20,539 nucleotides of DNA from Bacillota bacterium (GTDB lineage Bacteria; Bacillota_I; Bacilli_A; Erysipelotrichales; Erysipelotrichaceae). Position 1 is the stretch's first letter; each line of letters opens with the position of its first letter. Positions 1 to 8,600 of the stretch are shown piece by piece. A model generated the notes under the pieces. That model was not told the origin of the DNA, did not search any database, and saw only the letters and a program-made list of their open reading frames with translations. A program made the position numbers and the translations under genes. The stretch covers positions 1-20,539 of the forward strand of contig JAEWGY010000009.1 of assembly GCA_023388035.1 (NCBI GenBank). The letters run 5' to 3'.

Positions 1-306
1 GGTTAAAGCTCTTTCACATAATTGGACTTCATCAAAAATGATTAAGGTCCTTTCTTTAATAATGCTAACATTCGCTATATGTGATAAAAGGGGGATTAAA
101 TAATCAGGACTGATATCTTCATTAAAAATCTCATTAAGCTTAGGATTAGTTTCAAAATTAAAATATGCGACATTATCATAATAACGACGACCAAATTCTA
201 AGACAGAATAAGTTTTACCAACCTGTCTTGCACCTTGTAAAATCAAAGGTTTACGATATTCTAAGTTTTTCCAATCCTTAAGATAAGAGATTATTTTACG
301 TTCCAT
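1..306 (-). CDS. AAA-type ATPase, N-terminal part (COG1373-like), cut by window edge
   Basis: The reverse strand reads 102 codons from the ATG at 306-304 to the window edge without a stop. Residues 25-32 (GARQVGKT) are a Walker A loop. The segment TLIIFDEVQ, with D92-E93, is a Walker B. Between them lies YFNFETNP, typical of the predicted AAA+ ATPases that usually carry a C-terminal DUF4143 domain (COG1373). These proteins often work as stand-alone ATPases with a nuclease-like C-terminus, and their role is largely unknown. The start is supported by an AGAGGT site five to ten bases upstream on that strand (312-317). It diverges from the copper ATPase gene. The C-terminal half is outside the window, so DUF4143 cannot be confirmed. 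Confidence 0.85.
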   Translation of the reverse strand, partial: MERKIISYLKDWKNLEYRKPLILQGARQVGKTYSVLEFGRRYYDNVAYFNFETNPKLNEIFNEDISPDYLIPLLSHIANVSIIKERTLIIFDEVQLCERALT

Positions 307-355
307 TTACTACCTCTATTAATTATTAGTGTTAAATAATATGTTTTATATTACT

Positions 356-364
356 ATTTTAACA
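356..364 (-). promoter_or_regulatory. Possible extended -10 for the AAA ATPase gene
   Basis: On the minus strand this reads TGTTAAAAT, an extended -10 (TGn followed by TAAAAT), about 50 bases before the ATPase start. Two other gene starts in the window use TGTTATAAT and one uses the identical TGTTAAAAT. No good -35 box is visible. The region is very AT-rich, so chance matches are likely. Confidence 0.3.
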
Positions 365-406
365 TTAAAATACATGAATATTATAATATTTTTTACACTA
401 TAATAC

Positions 407-420
407 ACTTATTAATAAGT
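407..420. repeat. 14-bp perfect palindrome in the divergent gap
   Basis: ACTTATTAATAAGT is a perfect palindrome. It lies two bases after a TATAAT hexamer (399-404), inside the gap between the divergent ATPase genes. The ten bases ACACTATAAT that include this hexamer recur at 501-510. It could be an operator for a dimeric repressor, but I recognise no known metal-responsive box (CopY, CsoR or similar), and AT-rich palindromes arise by chance. Confidence 0.35.
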
Positions 421-467
421 TTACTTACTGCTAGTTATCTAATCATTAGAAGAAAGAAAGATTAATT

Positions 468-497
468 AAAAGTGAACCTAAGGGTTCACTTTTATGT
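468..497. terminator. Strong terminator-like hairpin upstream of copA, with no gene before it
   Basis: An 11-bp perfect stem (468-478 with 483-493) closes a TAAG loop. The stem ends in AAAA on one side and TTTT on the other, so it could work as an intrinsic terminator in both directions. No gene runs into it: the gene to the left starts at 306 and reads away, and copA begins at 555 reading away. It may end a short leader or small RNA, or insulate the two divergent promoters. Confidence 0.6.
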
Positions 498-518
498 TTA
501 ACACTATAATTAAATATA

Positions 519-548
519 TTGATTAAGATAATTTTATAGGTATATAAT
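519..548 (+). promoter_or_regulatory. Promoter of the copA operon, probably giving a leaderless mRNA
   Basis: TTGATT (519-524) and TATAAT (543-548) are separated by 18 bases, close to a consensus vegetative promoter. Only six bases lie between the -10 and the ATG at 555, so transcription is expected to begin at or next to the A of the start codon. No Shine-Dalgarno sequence precedes that ATG. A second overlapping TATAAT (549-554) exists but would place the start inside the gene. Confidence 0.6.
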
Positions 549-554
549 TATAAT

Positions 555-2882
555 ATGAAGAAAGAGTATGTGATAAAAGGCATGCACTGCACAATGTGTA
601 GTAATAAAATAGAACGATCTATTAATGCTATAGAGGGGATTAGTGCTAAGGTAGACCTTATGTCTAATAAGCTTTATGTTGAAGGGGATAGGATTGATGA
701 TGATTTGATTGTGGATAAAATTAAACAATTAGGTTATGAAATCAATGATGATAGATCAAAGACTAAAGAAAAGTTTTTACTCAGTATTATTTTAATGATC
801 CTTTTAATGCTTATCGCGATGGGTCATATGCTTAATTTTGAACTTATTCCTAATCATTTTTATAATGCTATAGCACAGTTAATTTTAACTACTTTCATTT
901 ATCTTTTAAACTTTAACTATCTTAAGAACGGTTTTAAAAGTTTCTTTCTTAAATCGATTGGAATGGATAGCCTGATCTTTATTTCGGCCTTTAGTTCCTA
1001 TCTATATAGTTTATTAGTTACATGGGAATATTATCATAATGTGCATAGCTCACATCTTTATTTTGAAACTGGGGCAATGATTCTTATTGTTATAAATATT
1101 GGTAAATATTTAGAATATCGCAATAAAATTAAAACCGCCAGTGCTTTAAATAAACTCAGTTCTTTTAAAATCGGTAGTGCTAAAATTTTAAAGGATGATA
1201 AAATTATCAGCATTAAACCTAATGAGCTTAAGGTTGGTGATGAATTTGTTGTTTTAAAAGGAGAAACAGTACCAGTTGATGGTATTTTAATATCAGATTA
1301 TGCACTAATGGATCAATCATTTATTTCTGGAGAATCAGCTTTAATTGAGAAGGGCATGAATGATGAAATACTTGGTGCCAGTATTAATCATAGTGATTTT
1401 ATTCTTGCTAGAGTTATTAGAGACTATGAGTATTCTAATTTTGCTAGTATTATTGAACTATCTAAAGAAGCATCTTTATCTAAATTAAAGATTGAAAGCA
1501 TCATTGACAAAATCGCTTCTGTATTTACCTATTTTGTAATATTTATTGCTTTGATAACTTTTTTAGGATGGTTTATTACTAGCTTAAATTTTGAGATAGC
1601 ATTTAATTATGCCCTAGCTGTTTTAGTTATCTCTTGTCCTTGTGCCTTAGGCCTTGCAAGTCCTAGTGTTATCAGTGTTGCTTATGGTTTAGCCTTTAAA
1701 AGAGGTATCCTAATTAAAAAAAGCAGTGTTATGGAAAAAATAATCAAGATTAAATCAGTTATTTTTGATAAGACTGGTACTTTAAGTAAGAATAAACTAA
1801 AAGTAATTTATACAAATTGCGATCCTCGATATTTTGATTTAATCAAAAGTATGGAAGCTAAATCTAATCATCCAATTGCTAAGAGTTTAAGTGCTTACTT
1901 AAGCGATGCGAAGGTATTAAATTTAGCAGTTAAAGAACATGTTGGTAAAGGAATGAGCTTAATTTATAATGGTGATCATTATTATTTAGGAAATAGACAA
2001 CTTTTAGCTCAGAATAATATTAATATTAATGATGATTTAATAAGCGAAATAGAAAGTATTAGTAATTCTTATTTATTATTTGCTAAAAATGATGAGATAG
2101 TTGCTTATTTTAATTTAGAGGATGAACTCAAAAGTGATGCTTATACTTTAATGAAGGAATTTAAAAAGCTCAATGTTCAAACAATCATCGCAAGTGGTGA
2201 TAATGAAAAGGTAATCAATAAGCTCAGTAAGCAATTGATGGTTGATAAGGCATATGGAGCCTTAAGTCCTGAAGCTAAATTTCAACTTGTGGATAAGATC
2301 CGTAAGAATGGTTTATTAATGATGGTTGGTGATGGTATTAATGATGTAATTGCTTTATCTAAAGCAGATATCTCAGTATCCATTGGTAGTGGTAGTGATA
2401 TTGCTACTAATAGCGCAGATATTGTGCTGATGTCAGATAGACTGAGTGATCTTATAGGTTTTTATAAGCTAGCTCATACAACAATCAGAAAAATCAAACA
2501 GAATTTAATTTATGCAATAGTCTATAATTCTTTACTAATACCTATTGCAGCTGGTGTTTTTAGTAAGCTAGGTATCTATTTAAACCCGATGATGGGAGCC
2601 TTTATTATGTCAACATCATCTATTATTGTACTTTTAAATGCTTTGAGTTTAAGGAATTTTAAATGGAAGGAGAAAAATAATATGAAAGAAATTAATTTAA
2701 CGATTGAAGGGATGGCTTGTGAGCACTGTGAAAATAGTGTTAGAGCGGTACTAGAAAAATATGGTGAAATCAGCGCTTTTGACCGCGCTAAGAAAAGGGC
2801 TACGATTAAAACTGATTTAGAAGATCTTAGAGCGTTAACAGATGAGGTTGCTAGTAAGGGTTATAAAGTAACGATTGAATAA
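555..2882 (+). CDS. copA: Cu+-exporting P1B-type ATPase with a C-terminal CopZ-like domain
   Basis: A 775-residue membrane pump that would expel Cu+ from the cytoplasm. It opens with an HMA metal-binding domain (C12-x-x-C15), followed by about four transmembrane helices. An actuator loop follows (SGES at 258-261, Ser replacing the usual Thr), then the CPC ion-site helix at 361-363. The P domain has DKTGT from D405, the N domain has H439-P440, and GDGIND begins at G592. The last helices carry the pattern N-x6-YN-x4-P and M-x2-SS, which mark Cu+ ATPases (P1B-1). The usual end of such pumps (NALSLRNFKWK) is followed without a stop by a second HMA domain with C722-x-x-C725. That join carries an internal Shine-Dalgarno and in-frame ATG (M710). 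It is the first gene of the 555-5616 operon. Confidence 0.95.
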   Translation: MKKEYVIKGMHCTMCSNKIERSINAIEGISAKVDLMSNKLYVEGDRIDDDLIVDKIKQLGYEINDDRSKTKEKFLLSIILMILLMLIAMGHMLNFELIPNHFYNAIAQLILTTFIYLLNFNYLKNGFKSFFLKSIGMDSLIFISAFSSYLYSLLVTWEYYHNVHSSHLYFETGAMILIVINIGKYLEYRNKIKTASALNKLSSFKIGSAKILKDDKIISIKPNELKVGDEFVVLKGETVPVDGILISDYALMDQSFISGESALIEKGMNDEILGASINHSDFILARVIRDYEYSNFASIIELSKEASLSKLKIESIIDKIASVFTYFVIFIALITFLGWFITSLNFEIAFNYALAVLVISCPCALGLASPSVISVAYGLAFKRGILIKKSSVMEKIIKIKSVIFDKTGTLSKNKLKVIYTNCDPRYFDLIKSMEAKSNHPIAKSLSAYLSDAKVLNLAVKEHVGKGMSLIYNGDHYYLGNRQLLAQNNININDDLISEIESISNSYLLFAKNDEIVAYFNLEDELKSDAYTLMKEFKKLNVQTIIASGDNEKVINKLSKQLMVDKAYGALSPEAKFQLVDKIRKNGLLMMVGDGINDVIALSKADISVSIGSGSDIATNSADIVLMSDRLSDLIGFYKLAHTTIRKIKQNLIYAIVYNSLLIPIAAGVFSKLGIYLNPMMGAFIMSTSSIIVLLNALSLRNFKWKEKNNMKEINLTIEGMACEHCENSVRAVLEKYGEISAFDRAKKRATIKTDLEDLRALTDEVASKGYKVTIE
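2667..2684 (+). promoter_or_regulatory. Internal ribosome binding site and in-frame start for a free CopZ-like chaperone
   Basis: AAGGAG at 2667-2672 lies nine bases before an ATG at 2682-2684 that is in frame with copA (codon 710). Initiation here would give a free 66-residue protein beginning MKEINLTIEGMACEHC, the size and layout of the copper chaperone CopZ. The main copA start has no such site. The arrangement looks like two adjacent genes whose separating stop was lost, for example at the TGG codon of FKWK, with the downstream ribosome site kept. Use of the site is inferred. Confidence 0.6.
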
Positions 2883-2887
2883 AATTA

Positions 2888-2896
2888 TGTTAAAAT
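2888..2896 (+). promoter_or_regulatory. Possible extended -10 promoter giving a leaderless thioredoxin mRNA
   Basis: TGTTAAAAT is an extended -10 box ending six bases before the ATG at 2903, the same spacing as at copA. It sits in the 20-base gap after copA. No convincing -35 is present (GTAACG at 17 bases). A separate short transcript starting on the ATG is possible, in addition to read-through from copA. Confidence 0.35.
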
Positions 2897-2902
2897 AGAT
2901 AC

Positions 2903-3463
2903 ATGAAAAAATTTGTTTATTTATGCTTAGTTTTATTAGCACTTAGTTCATGTGCTAAAAAGGAGGAAAAAGATATGGCAAATGGTTGTGATGCAAATGG
3001 TGCTTGTGCTGTTGATTTCACAAGTACTAGTGACTATGAAAATCATTTAAAAAATGGGAAATTTACTAAAATTAGTTTTAAAGAGGTTTTAGATAAAATT
3101 GATAATAAAGAAGATTTTCTTGTTATTTACTCTTTTAGCACCTGCCCATGGTGCGTTGCTTTAATGCCTGAATTATCAAAATTAACTAATGAATACGATC
3201 AAAATGTTTATTATGTGGATGTAAGACCAGAGGGCACCGATTTAAGAACTGAAGATAATATGGATTATGTTGCTAACTATGAAAAGGTTAAAGAAATCGC
3301 TAAGACAGATAAGATATACGTACCAGCTTTTGTTAAATTTGAAAAAGGGGAAGCTGTTATGTATCATGAAGGAACACTAAAGGATCATAACGCTAAAGAA
3401 GAAGCTTTAAGTCAGGCACAAAAAGCAGAATTAATTGATATTCTGTCTAACTTTTTTAAATAG
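2903..3463 (+). CDS. Thioredoxin-like lipoprotein with CPWC active site
   Basis: A 186-residue protein. Residues 1-17 are a lipoprotein signal peptide: basic start (MKK), hydrophobic core, then lipobox L14-S15-S16-C17. The mature protein would be anchored to the outer face of the membrane. A short Cys-containing linker (GCDANGACA) precedes a thioredoxin fold with C81-P-W-C84 and a cis-Pro loop (VPAF, P141). This suggests thiol-disulfide exchange, perhaps keeping Cys residues or copper-handling proteins reduced; the partner is unknown. It resembles the thioredoxin-like accessory proteins of Gram-positive bacteria. The first ATG has no Shine-Dalgarno, whereas M25 has an excellent one, so a soluble form is possible. 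It lies 20 bases after copA and three bases before the dipeptidase gene. Confidence 0.85.
   Translation: MKKFVYLCLVLLALSSCAKKEEKDMANGCDANGACAVDFTSTSDYENHLKNGKFTKISFKEVLDKIDNKEDFLVIYSFSTCPWCVALMPELSKLTNEYDQNVYYVDVRPEGTDLRTEDNMDYVANYEKVKEIAKTDKIYVPAFVKFEKGEAVMYHEGTLKDHNAKEEALSQAQKAELIDILSNFFK
2960..2977 (+). promoter_or_regulatory. Internal ribosome binding site and in-frame start removing the lipoprotein signal
   Basis: AAGGAGG at 2960-2966 stands eight bases before ATG 2975-2977, which is in frame (codon 25). Starting here would make a 162-residue thioredoxin domain (MANGCDANG...) without the signal peptide and lipid anchor, hence cytosolic. The same bases encode Lys-Glu-Glu just after the lipobox, so coding constraint alone could also explain the motif. 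Confidence 0.5.
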
Positions 3464-3466
3464 AAT

Positions 3467-4801
3467 ATGACAATTCGTGATTATATAGATAAAAATTTAG
3501 AAGCGATTCTAAATGATCTTAGTGATTTAGTGTCTTTTAAATCAGTTCTTAGTGATGATGAAAAACCCTTTGGTAGTGAAAATCGTAAAGCCTTAGACTA
3601 TATGCTTAATAAGATGAAGGATAGTGGTTTTAATACTAAAAATCTTGATTATTATGCAGGCTATGGTGAAATTGGTAGTGGCGAAAAGCTTATTGGCTTA
3701 CTAGCTCATCTTGATGTCGTACCGGTTAGTGATGGTTGGCTTTCAGATCCTTTTAAAATGGATATCCGAAATAATTATTGCTATGGAAGAGGCGTTAGTG
3801 ATGATAAAGGGGCTGCAATAGCTTCTTATCATGCCTTAAAATATCTAAAAGAAATTAATTATCCTTTAAATAAAAGAGTACGCTTAGTATTAGGATGTAA
3901 TGAAGAGAATGGTTCTAAATGCTTAGAATATTATGTAGCTAAAGAGGGCCATATTGATTATGGTTTTACCCCTGATGGTAATTTTCCAGGTATCTACGCT
4001 GAAAAGGGAATGTATCAAGCAATCATTAACTTTAAAGGTACGAAAATTCTTGCTATAAAGGGTGGTGAGGCTAGAAATATTGTTTGTCCAAAGGTTAGTA
4101 TCAGTTTTAGTGACTTAGCTTTTGACTTAACTTTATTTAAAAAGTATTTAGATGATAATTCATTAAAATATGAAATTAATGATAAAGAAATTACTGTATA
4201 TGGTACAGCTGCTCATGCATCTTTACCTCATTTAGGTAAAAATGCTATTGCTTATTTAATGAAAGCTTTAGAAATTGCTGGCTTTGATGATGATTTTGTA
4301 AGATTCTTTAATAAGTATTTTGGTTTAGACTATAATGGTAAAGGCTTAAATATTGCTTTGGTAGATGATTATGGTGATCTAACTTTAAACATTGGTCTAA
4401 TTGAGCAAAAAGATAATATCATTAGCTTTAGTATTGATATTCGCTTTCCTATTAGCTTTAAATATGATGTAATCGTAACAGCATTTGAAAAATTAAATAG
4501 TGATAATGTTAGAGTTGATTTAAAACATACTGAAAATCCTTTATTCTTTGATCCAAACTCACCAATGCTTAAAGCTTTGCATAGCGCATATCAAAAAGTT
4601 ACTAATGATTATGAATCAAAGATGGAAGTTATTGGTGGCGGTACTTATGCTAAGGGCATTAATAATTGTATAGCCTTTGGTTGTGCATTTAAGGATGAGG
4701 ATAATCATATCCATGATTCAAATGAGGAATTAAGTATTGAATCACTTAAAAAACAAATTGAAATTTATGTTCAAGCAATAATGAATTTAAATAAACTTTA
4801 G
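3467..4801 (+). CDS. pepV: PepV-type M20 dipeptidase
   Basis: A 444-residue zinc peptidase of the PepV/Sapep type, which cleaves dipeptides in the cytosol; there is no signal peptide. The M20 metal ligands can be followed along the chain: H81 in AHLDVVP, with D83 next to it; D112 in GRGVSDDKG; the E146-E147 pair in NEENGS; D170 in TPDGNFP; and H416 in HIHDSNEE. The lid domain holds AAHASLPHLGKNA. Near the end, GGGTYAKG is the substrate-loop motif usual in PepV. Length is slightly below the roughly 465-470 residues typical of the family. The gene begins three bases after the thioredoxin stop with no clear Shine-Dalgarno, suggesting translational coupling. Amino-acid supply is the likely role. 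Confidence 0.9.
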   Translation: MTIRDYIDKNLEAILNDLSDLVSFKSVLSDDEKPFGSENRKALDYMLNKMKDSGFNTKNLDYYAGYGEIGSGEKLIGLLAHLDVVPVSDGWLSDPFKMDIRNNYCYGRGVSDDKGAAIASYHALKYLKEINYPLNKRVRLVLGCNEENGSKCLEYYVAKEGHIDYGFTPDGNFPGIYAEKGMYQAIINFKGTKILAIKGGEARNIVCPKVSISFSDLAFDLTLFKKYLDDNSLKYEINDKEITVYGTAAHASLPHLGKNAIAYLMKALEIAGFDDDFVRFFNKYFGLDYNGKGLNIALVDDYGDLTLNIGLIEQKDNIISFSIDIRFPISFKYDVIVTAFEKLNSDNVRVDLKHTENPLFFDPNSPMLKALHSAYQKVTNDYESKMEVIGGGTYAKGINNCIAFGCAFKDEDNHIHDSNEELSIESLKKQIEIYVQAIMNLNKL

Positions 4802-4809
4802 AGGTAGAT

Positions 4810-5616
4810 ATGATAAAAATGGCAATAATCTATGACTTCGATAAAACCTTATCACCTAAGGATATGCAGGAGTTTCATTTATATAAAGAGTTAGGTTTTA
4901 ATGAACCTAAAGACTTGTGGATTGAATCAAATGAATATAGTGTTAGTTACAATATGGATAAAATTCTAGCCTATATGTTTGTAATTGCAAATCGCTATGA
5001 GAAGTTATCTAAAAAATTTCTTAAAGATGAAGGTAAATATATTAAGTTATATCGTGGAGTTGAGAATTGGTTTAGTAGAATCAATAGTTATGCTAAAGAA
5101 AAAGGCATTAAAATTGAACACTATATAATTTCAAGTGGTTTAAAATCGATGATTGAAGGAACTTCGATTGCTAAGGAGTTTAAACGTATTTACGCTTGTG
5201 AATATGCCTTTAAAGATAACAAAGCATTTCCTGCAAGAGTAGTAAATTATACTACTAAAACACAGTTTATCTTCAGAATCAATAAAGGGGTTTTAGATTG
5301 GTCAAATGATGAAGAATTAAATAAGTCTACACCTGATATTGAAAAAGATATTCCTTATGAAAGAATGATTTATATTGGTGATGGATATACCGATGTACCA
5401 TGCATGAAGATCGTCTCACAATTTGGTGGATATTCAATTGCTGTATATGGTGATAAAACTTCTAAAGAGGATATTGCTTCAAAATTATATAAAGATAATC
5501 GAGCTTCTTATTATGCTAAGGCAGATTATAGTGAAAATTCTAAAATGGATAAGATTATTAAATCACTAATTGATCATGTTCATAGCAGAGAAGTATTAAA
5601 TAATTTTAAGGATTAA
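4810..5616 (+). CDS. HAD-family phosphatase
   Basis: A 268-residue haloacid-dehalogenase-type hydrolase. Motif I is YDFDKTLS with the nucleophile D9 and acid/base D11. Motif II is S108-S109-G in YIISSGLK. Motif IV is GDGYTD with D191 and D195. The insert between motif I and II is helical, as in the phosphoserine-phosphatase-like group. Substrate cannot be told. A GAGGT site (4801-4805) overlaps the end of the dipeptidase gene, and the start lies eight bases after that stop. It is the last gene of the operon, followed by a strong terminator. A second in-frame ATG at 4819 is possible but less well placed for the ribosome site. Confidence 0.85.
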   Translation: MIKMAIIYDFDKTLSPKDMQEFHLYKELGFNEPKDLWIESNEYSVSYNMDKILAYMFVIANRYEKLSKKFLKDEGKYIKLYRGVENWFSRINSYAKEKGIKIEHYIISSGLKSMIEGTSIAKEFKRIYACEYAFKDNKAFPARVVNYTTKTQFIFRINKGVLDWSNDEELNKSTPDIEKDIPYERMIYIGDGYTDVPCMKIVSQFGGYSIAVYGDKTSKEDIASKLYKDNRASYYAKADYSENSKMDKIIKSLIDHVHSREVLNNFKD

Positions 5617-5622
5617 TGCTTT

Positions 5623-5654
5623 AACCCAGTCTTAAAAGATTGGGTTTTCTTTTT
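5623..5654 (+). terminator. Intrinsic terminator ending the copA operon
   Basis: An 11-bp stem with one G-U pair (5623-5633 with 5636-5646) around AACCCA/TGGGTT is followed by TTCTTTTT. It starts seven bases after the HAD gene stop and precedes the promoter of the coiled-coil gene, separating the two operons. Confidence 0.9.
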
Positions 5655-5669
5655 GAATATATTGAAATT

Positions 5670-5678
5670 TGTTATAAT
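5670..5678 (+). promoter_or_regulatory. Extended -10 promoter of the coiled-coil gene
   Basis: TGTTATAAT is an extended -10 box (TGn plus the consensus hexamer 5673-5678). The -35 region (TTTTTG at 17 bases) is poor, as expected for extended -10 promoters. Transcription would start near 5685, leaving only about ten bases before the ATG at 5694. Confidence 0.6.
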
Positions 5679-5693
5679 TATTAAGAGGTGTCT

Positions 5694-8600
5694 ATGTTTA
5701 AATTTTCGACTAAAAATAAACTTAAAAGGCTAAATTCTAATGCTTTAAATAATTTGATTAAGAAAAAAGAAGATGAATTACTTGATTTACAAAAACAAAT
5801 AAATGATGAAGAATTATCATTTCTTAATTATAAAAGAGACAATTTAGAAAAAATAAATCAAATTTCCTTAGATTTAGAAAGTAAAAGAGAAGAGACGATT
5901 AAAATCCTTGATGAATTAAATGAGGCAATTAATGAATTAAATATAAGTAAGGCTTATATTGGATCAGAGGATCTTCATGATGCTAAGGAGCTTAGTGATA
6001 ATCTTGCTAGAAAGGTAAATGATGATCATGATCAGAAGGAAAAACTTTTAGAAAGTCATCGTAATCGTTTATTGAATATCATTAAGGAACAAAAGGAAGC
6101 TGAGTTTAATTTAGAAAAGCTCTATAAGAAACAATTAGAAAATAAAAATGATAAACTATTTAATCTTAAGAAAGAGTATCAACAAAAATTTTTAGAACTC
6201 GAAAAAGAAGAAGAGGAATTATTAAAGATAATTGAAAAACAAAAAAATCAAAATGAGTCTAAAAATAAAGAAATTGAAAATGCTAAGGAAAAATTAGAAG
6301 AGCTTGATGCAGTTAAAAAAGAACTTCTAGATAATCATAAAGAAGATTTTAAAAAATTAAAAGATGATTTATTGAATAAGGAAAATGCAATTAAAGATCA
6401 AATTGTAAAAGCTAAGCAAATGCATGCTAAATTACTCAGTGATTTAGGTGCTAGTTTTAATCATGACTATGAAGATAAAAAGGTTTATTTTTTATCATTA
6501 GAAGATAAGGAAAATAGTCTTAAAGAAAATTTAAATAATCTAATTAAAGAGAATGAAGATTTAAAATTAGAATTAAAGAATGAATATTCTAAAGCCCTAG
6601 GTGAATTTAAAGCTTTAGAGTTAAAATTAGATGCAAGCATCAATGAAAATCGTAAGAAATTAAAGGAAAATCAAGAATCTTTTGATAAGTTATATTTAGA
6701 ATTTGAAACTAGAAAAAATGAACGTTTAAATGAATTAAGTACTAAGAGTGCTGCCTTAAATGCTAGTCTTAATGATTATCGAAAGAAACTTAATGATGAA
6801 TTTAATTTTAAAGAGAATGAACTTAAGCAGAATCTTGATTTTAAGCGTAATCAATATGAAAAATTATTAGCGAAAAAGAATGAAGAATTAGACGAAAGTT
6901 ATCGTCGTTTAGATGCTTATCGTATTGAGCGTGAGAATAAATTAAACCTTTATAAAAATGAACTAGATAATCTAAGTTATAAAGAAGGCAGAGAACTTGA
7001 TGCTAAATTATTGCTGATTAAGGATGAAATTTTAAATATAAATGAAATTATTAATGTTAATAAACAAAATTTCCAAGATAAGATTAAATCTTTAAATCAA
7101 CAACATGAACAATTATCAGAAAGTTTGATTAAGGAATTAAATACTATTCATCAAAATAATGAAGCAGAATTAAATGCATATAAGTTGGAATGTGAAGAGC
7201 GTTATTCTAAATTACTTAAGGAAATAGAAGATAAACAGGCAGAAATTAATAAGCTAAAAAATAGAATTGATAATACTACTAAACATAAGGAGGATTTTAC
7301 TAAATCCATCCTTGTAGCTCGTGAAGAATTACTTAATACTCACAATAAATTAATGGCGGAACTGCAAATTAATTTTAATTCTAGTCTTAAAGAAATTGAA
7401 TTAGTTAAAGAAAATACTAAGAAGATGGATTTAAGATATACAGCTGATATTGAGGACTTAAATAAACAGAAAACCGATTTAATTATCAATTATGAATTAG
7501 AGATAGCTAAGGCTGATGATAATTATTTACTTAAAAAAGAAGAATTGGAATCAAAATATCAAAGTCTTAATCAAGATTTAGTTGATGATTATAATACTAA
7601 ATTATTAAAATTAGAAAATAATTTTAAGGAAAATGAAAATCATTATGCTGAGTTAGGTCAAAAGTATTTAAATGAAAAACAGACTCATCTTAAGAAACAT
7701 GAAGAAGCATTAGAAGCTATTAATAATGAATTTAATAATGAAAAAGAAAGATTAAATAGTGAGATAAGTAAACTTAAAGAAAAAGAACTAAACAAAGCTA
7801 ATTACTATAGTGAAAAATTAGAAACAATTAAAAATAAGCATAATGAGCGTATTGCTGGAATTAAAAATGAAATTAATGAAGCTAAGAAAAATCATGAAAA
7901 TGGTATTAAGGAATTAGAACATAATTTCCTAAACCAATTAGCTGAACTAAATAAAAAGAAGGAAGAATTAACTAAAGAAGCTGATGCAAATTATTTAATT
8001 TTAAAAGAAACAAAATTAAATTTTAAACAGTATCGAGCTGAACTGGATGATGAAACTAAGATTATTCAAGCAGATTATGATCGTGAATTAGATAATCTTA
8101 AAAAGGAATTATTCAATAAAAATAGTGAATTAGAAGAGCTTAAGCAGAAATATAATGCAATCTTTGATGATTATAATAGTCGCTTAGATGCACTGCGTAG
8201 TGATTATAGTAGTAAGGAATTAGAATTAAATAAACTTAAGAATCATAAACAAGAAGACCTAGATAAGCTTTTAAGTGATCGTAAACAAGCTCTAGCAATT
8301 GAATTAGAGAAACTTAGAGAAGATAAAGAAGCAGAAAAATTAGAATTAGAAAAGGCTAATCATAATTTAAGTTTAGAAATTGAGAAAAGTATTAATCAAA
8401 ATGAATTAGCTTTATTAAGTTTTAAAAATGAATTAGAAATTGAATACAAAAATATCAATGAGGAACATCATCGCTTATTAAATGAATTAAATAAAGAACT
8501 TAAAAATCTTGAAGCAACCAATGAAAAGAGCATTGCTAATTACGAGGCGAAATTAGAAATAATTAAAAATCGTCATGATAAGCAAATTGATAAACTTAAT

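Noticed and set aside
307..554. CopY- or CsoR-type copper operator before copA
   Set aside because: No TACAnnTGTA box or GC-rich CsoR-type dyad could be found; the only clear palindrome is AT-rich and unassigned.
534..728. 64-codon minus-strand reading frame overlapping the copA start
   Set aside because: It lies opposite the conserved HMA domain, has an AT-driven Ile/Tyr/Phe/His composition and resembles no protein.
2600..2700. Programmed frameshift as the source of a free chaperone, as in E. coli copA
   Set aside because: The frame runs straight through into the second HMA domain; no slip site with a nearby stop in another frame is needed or evident.
5688..5693. GTG start two codons upstream for the coiled-coil protein
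   Set aside because: The GTG overlaps the GAGGTG ribosome site itself, so ATG 5694 is the better start.
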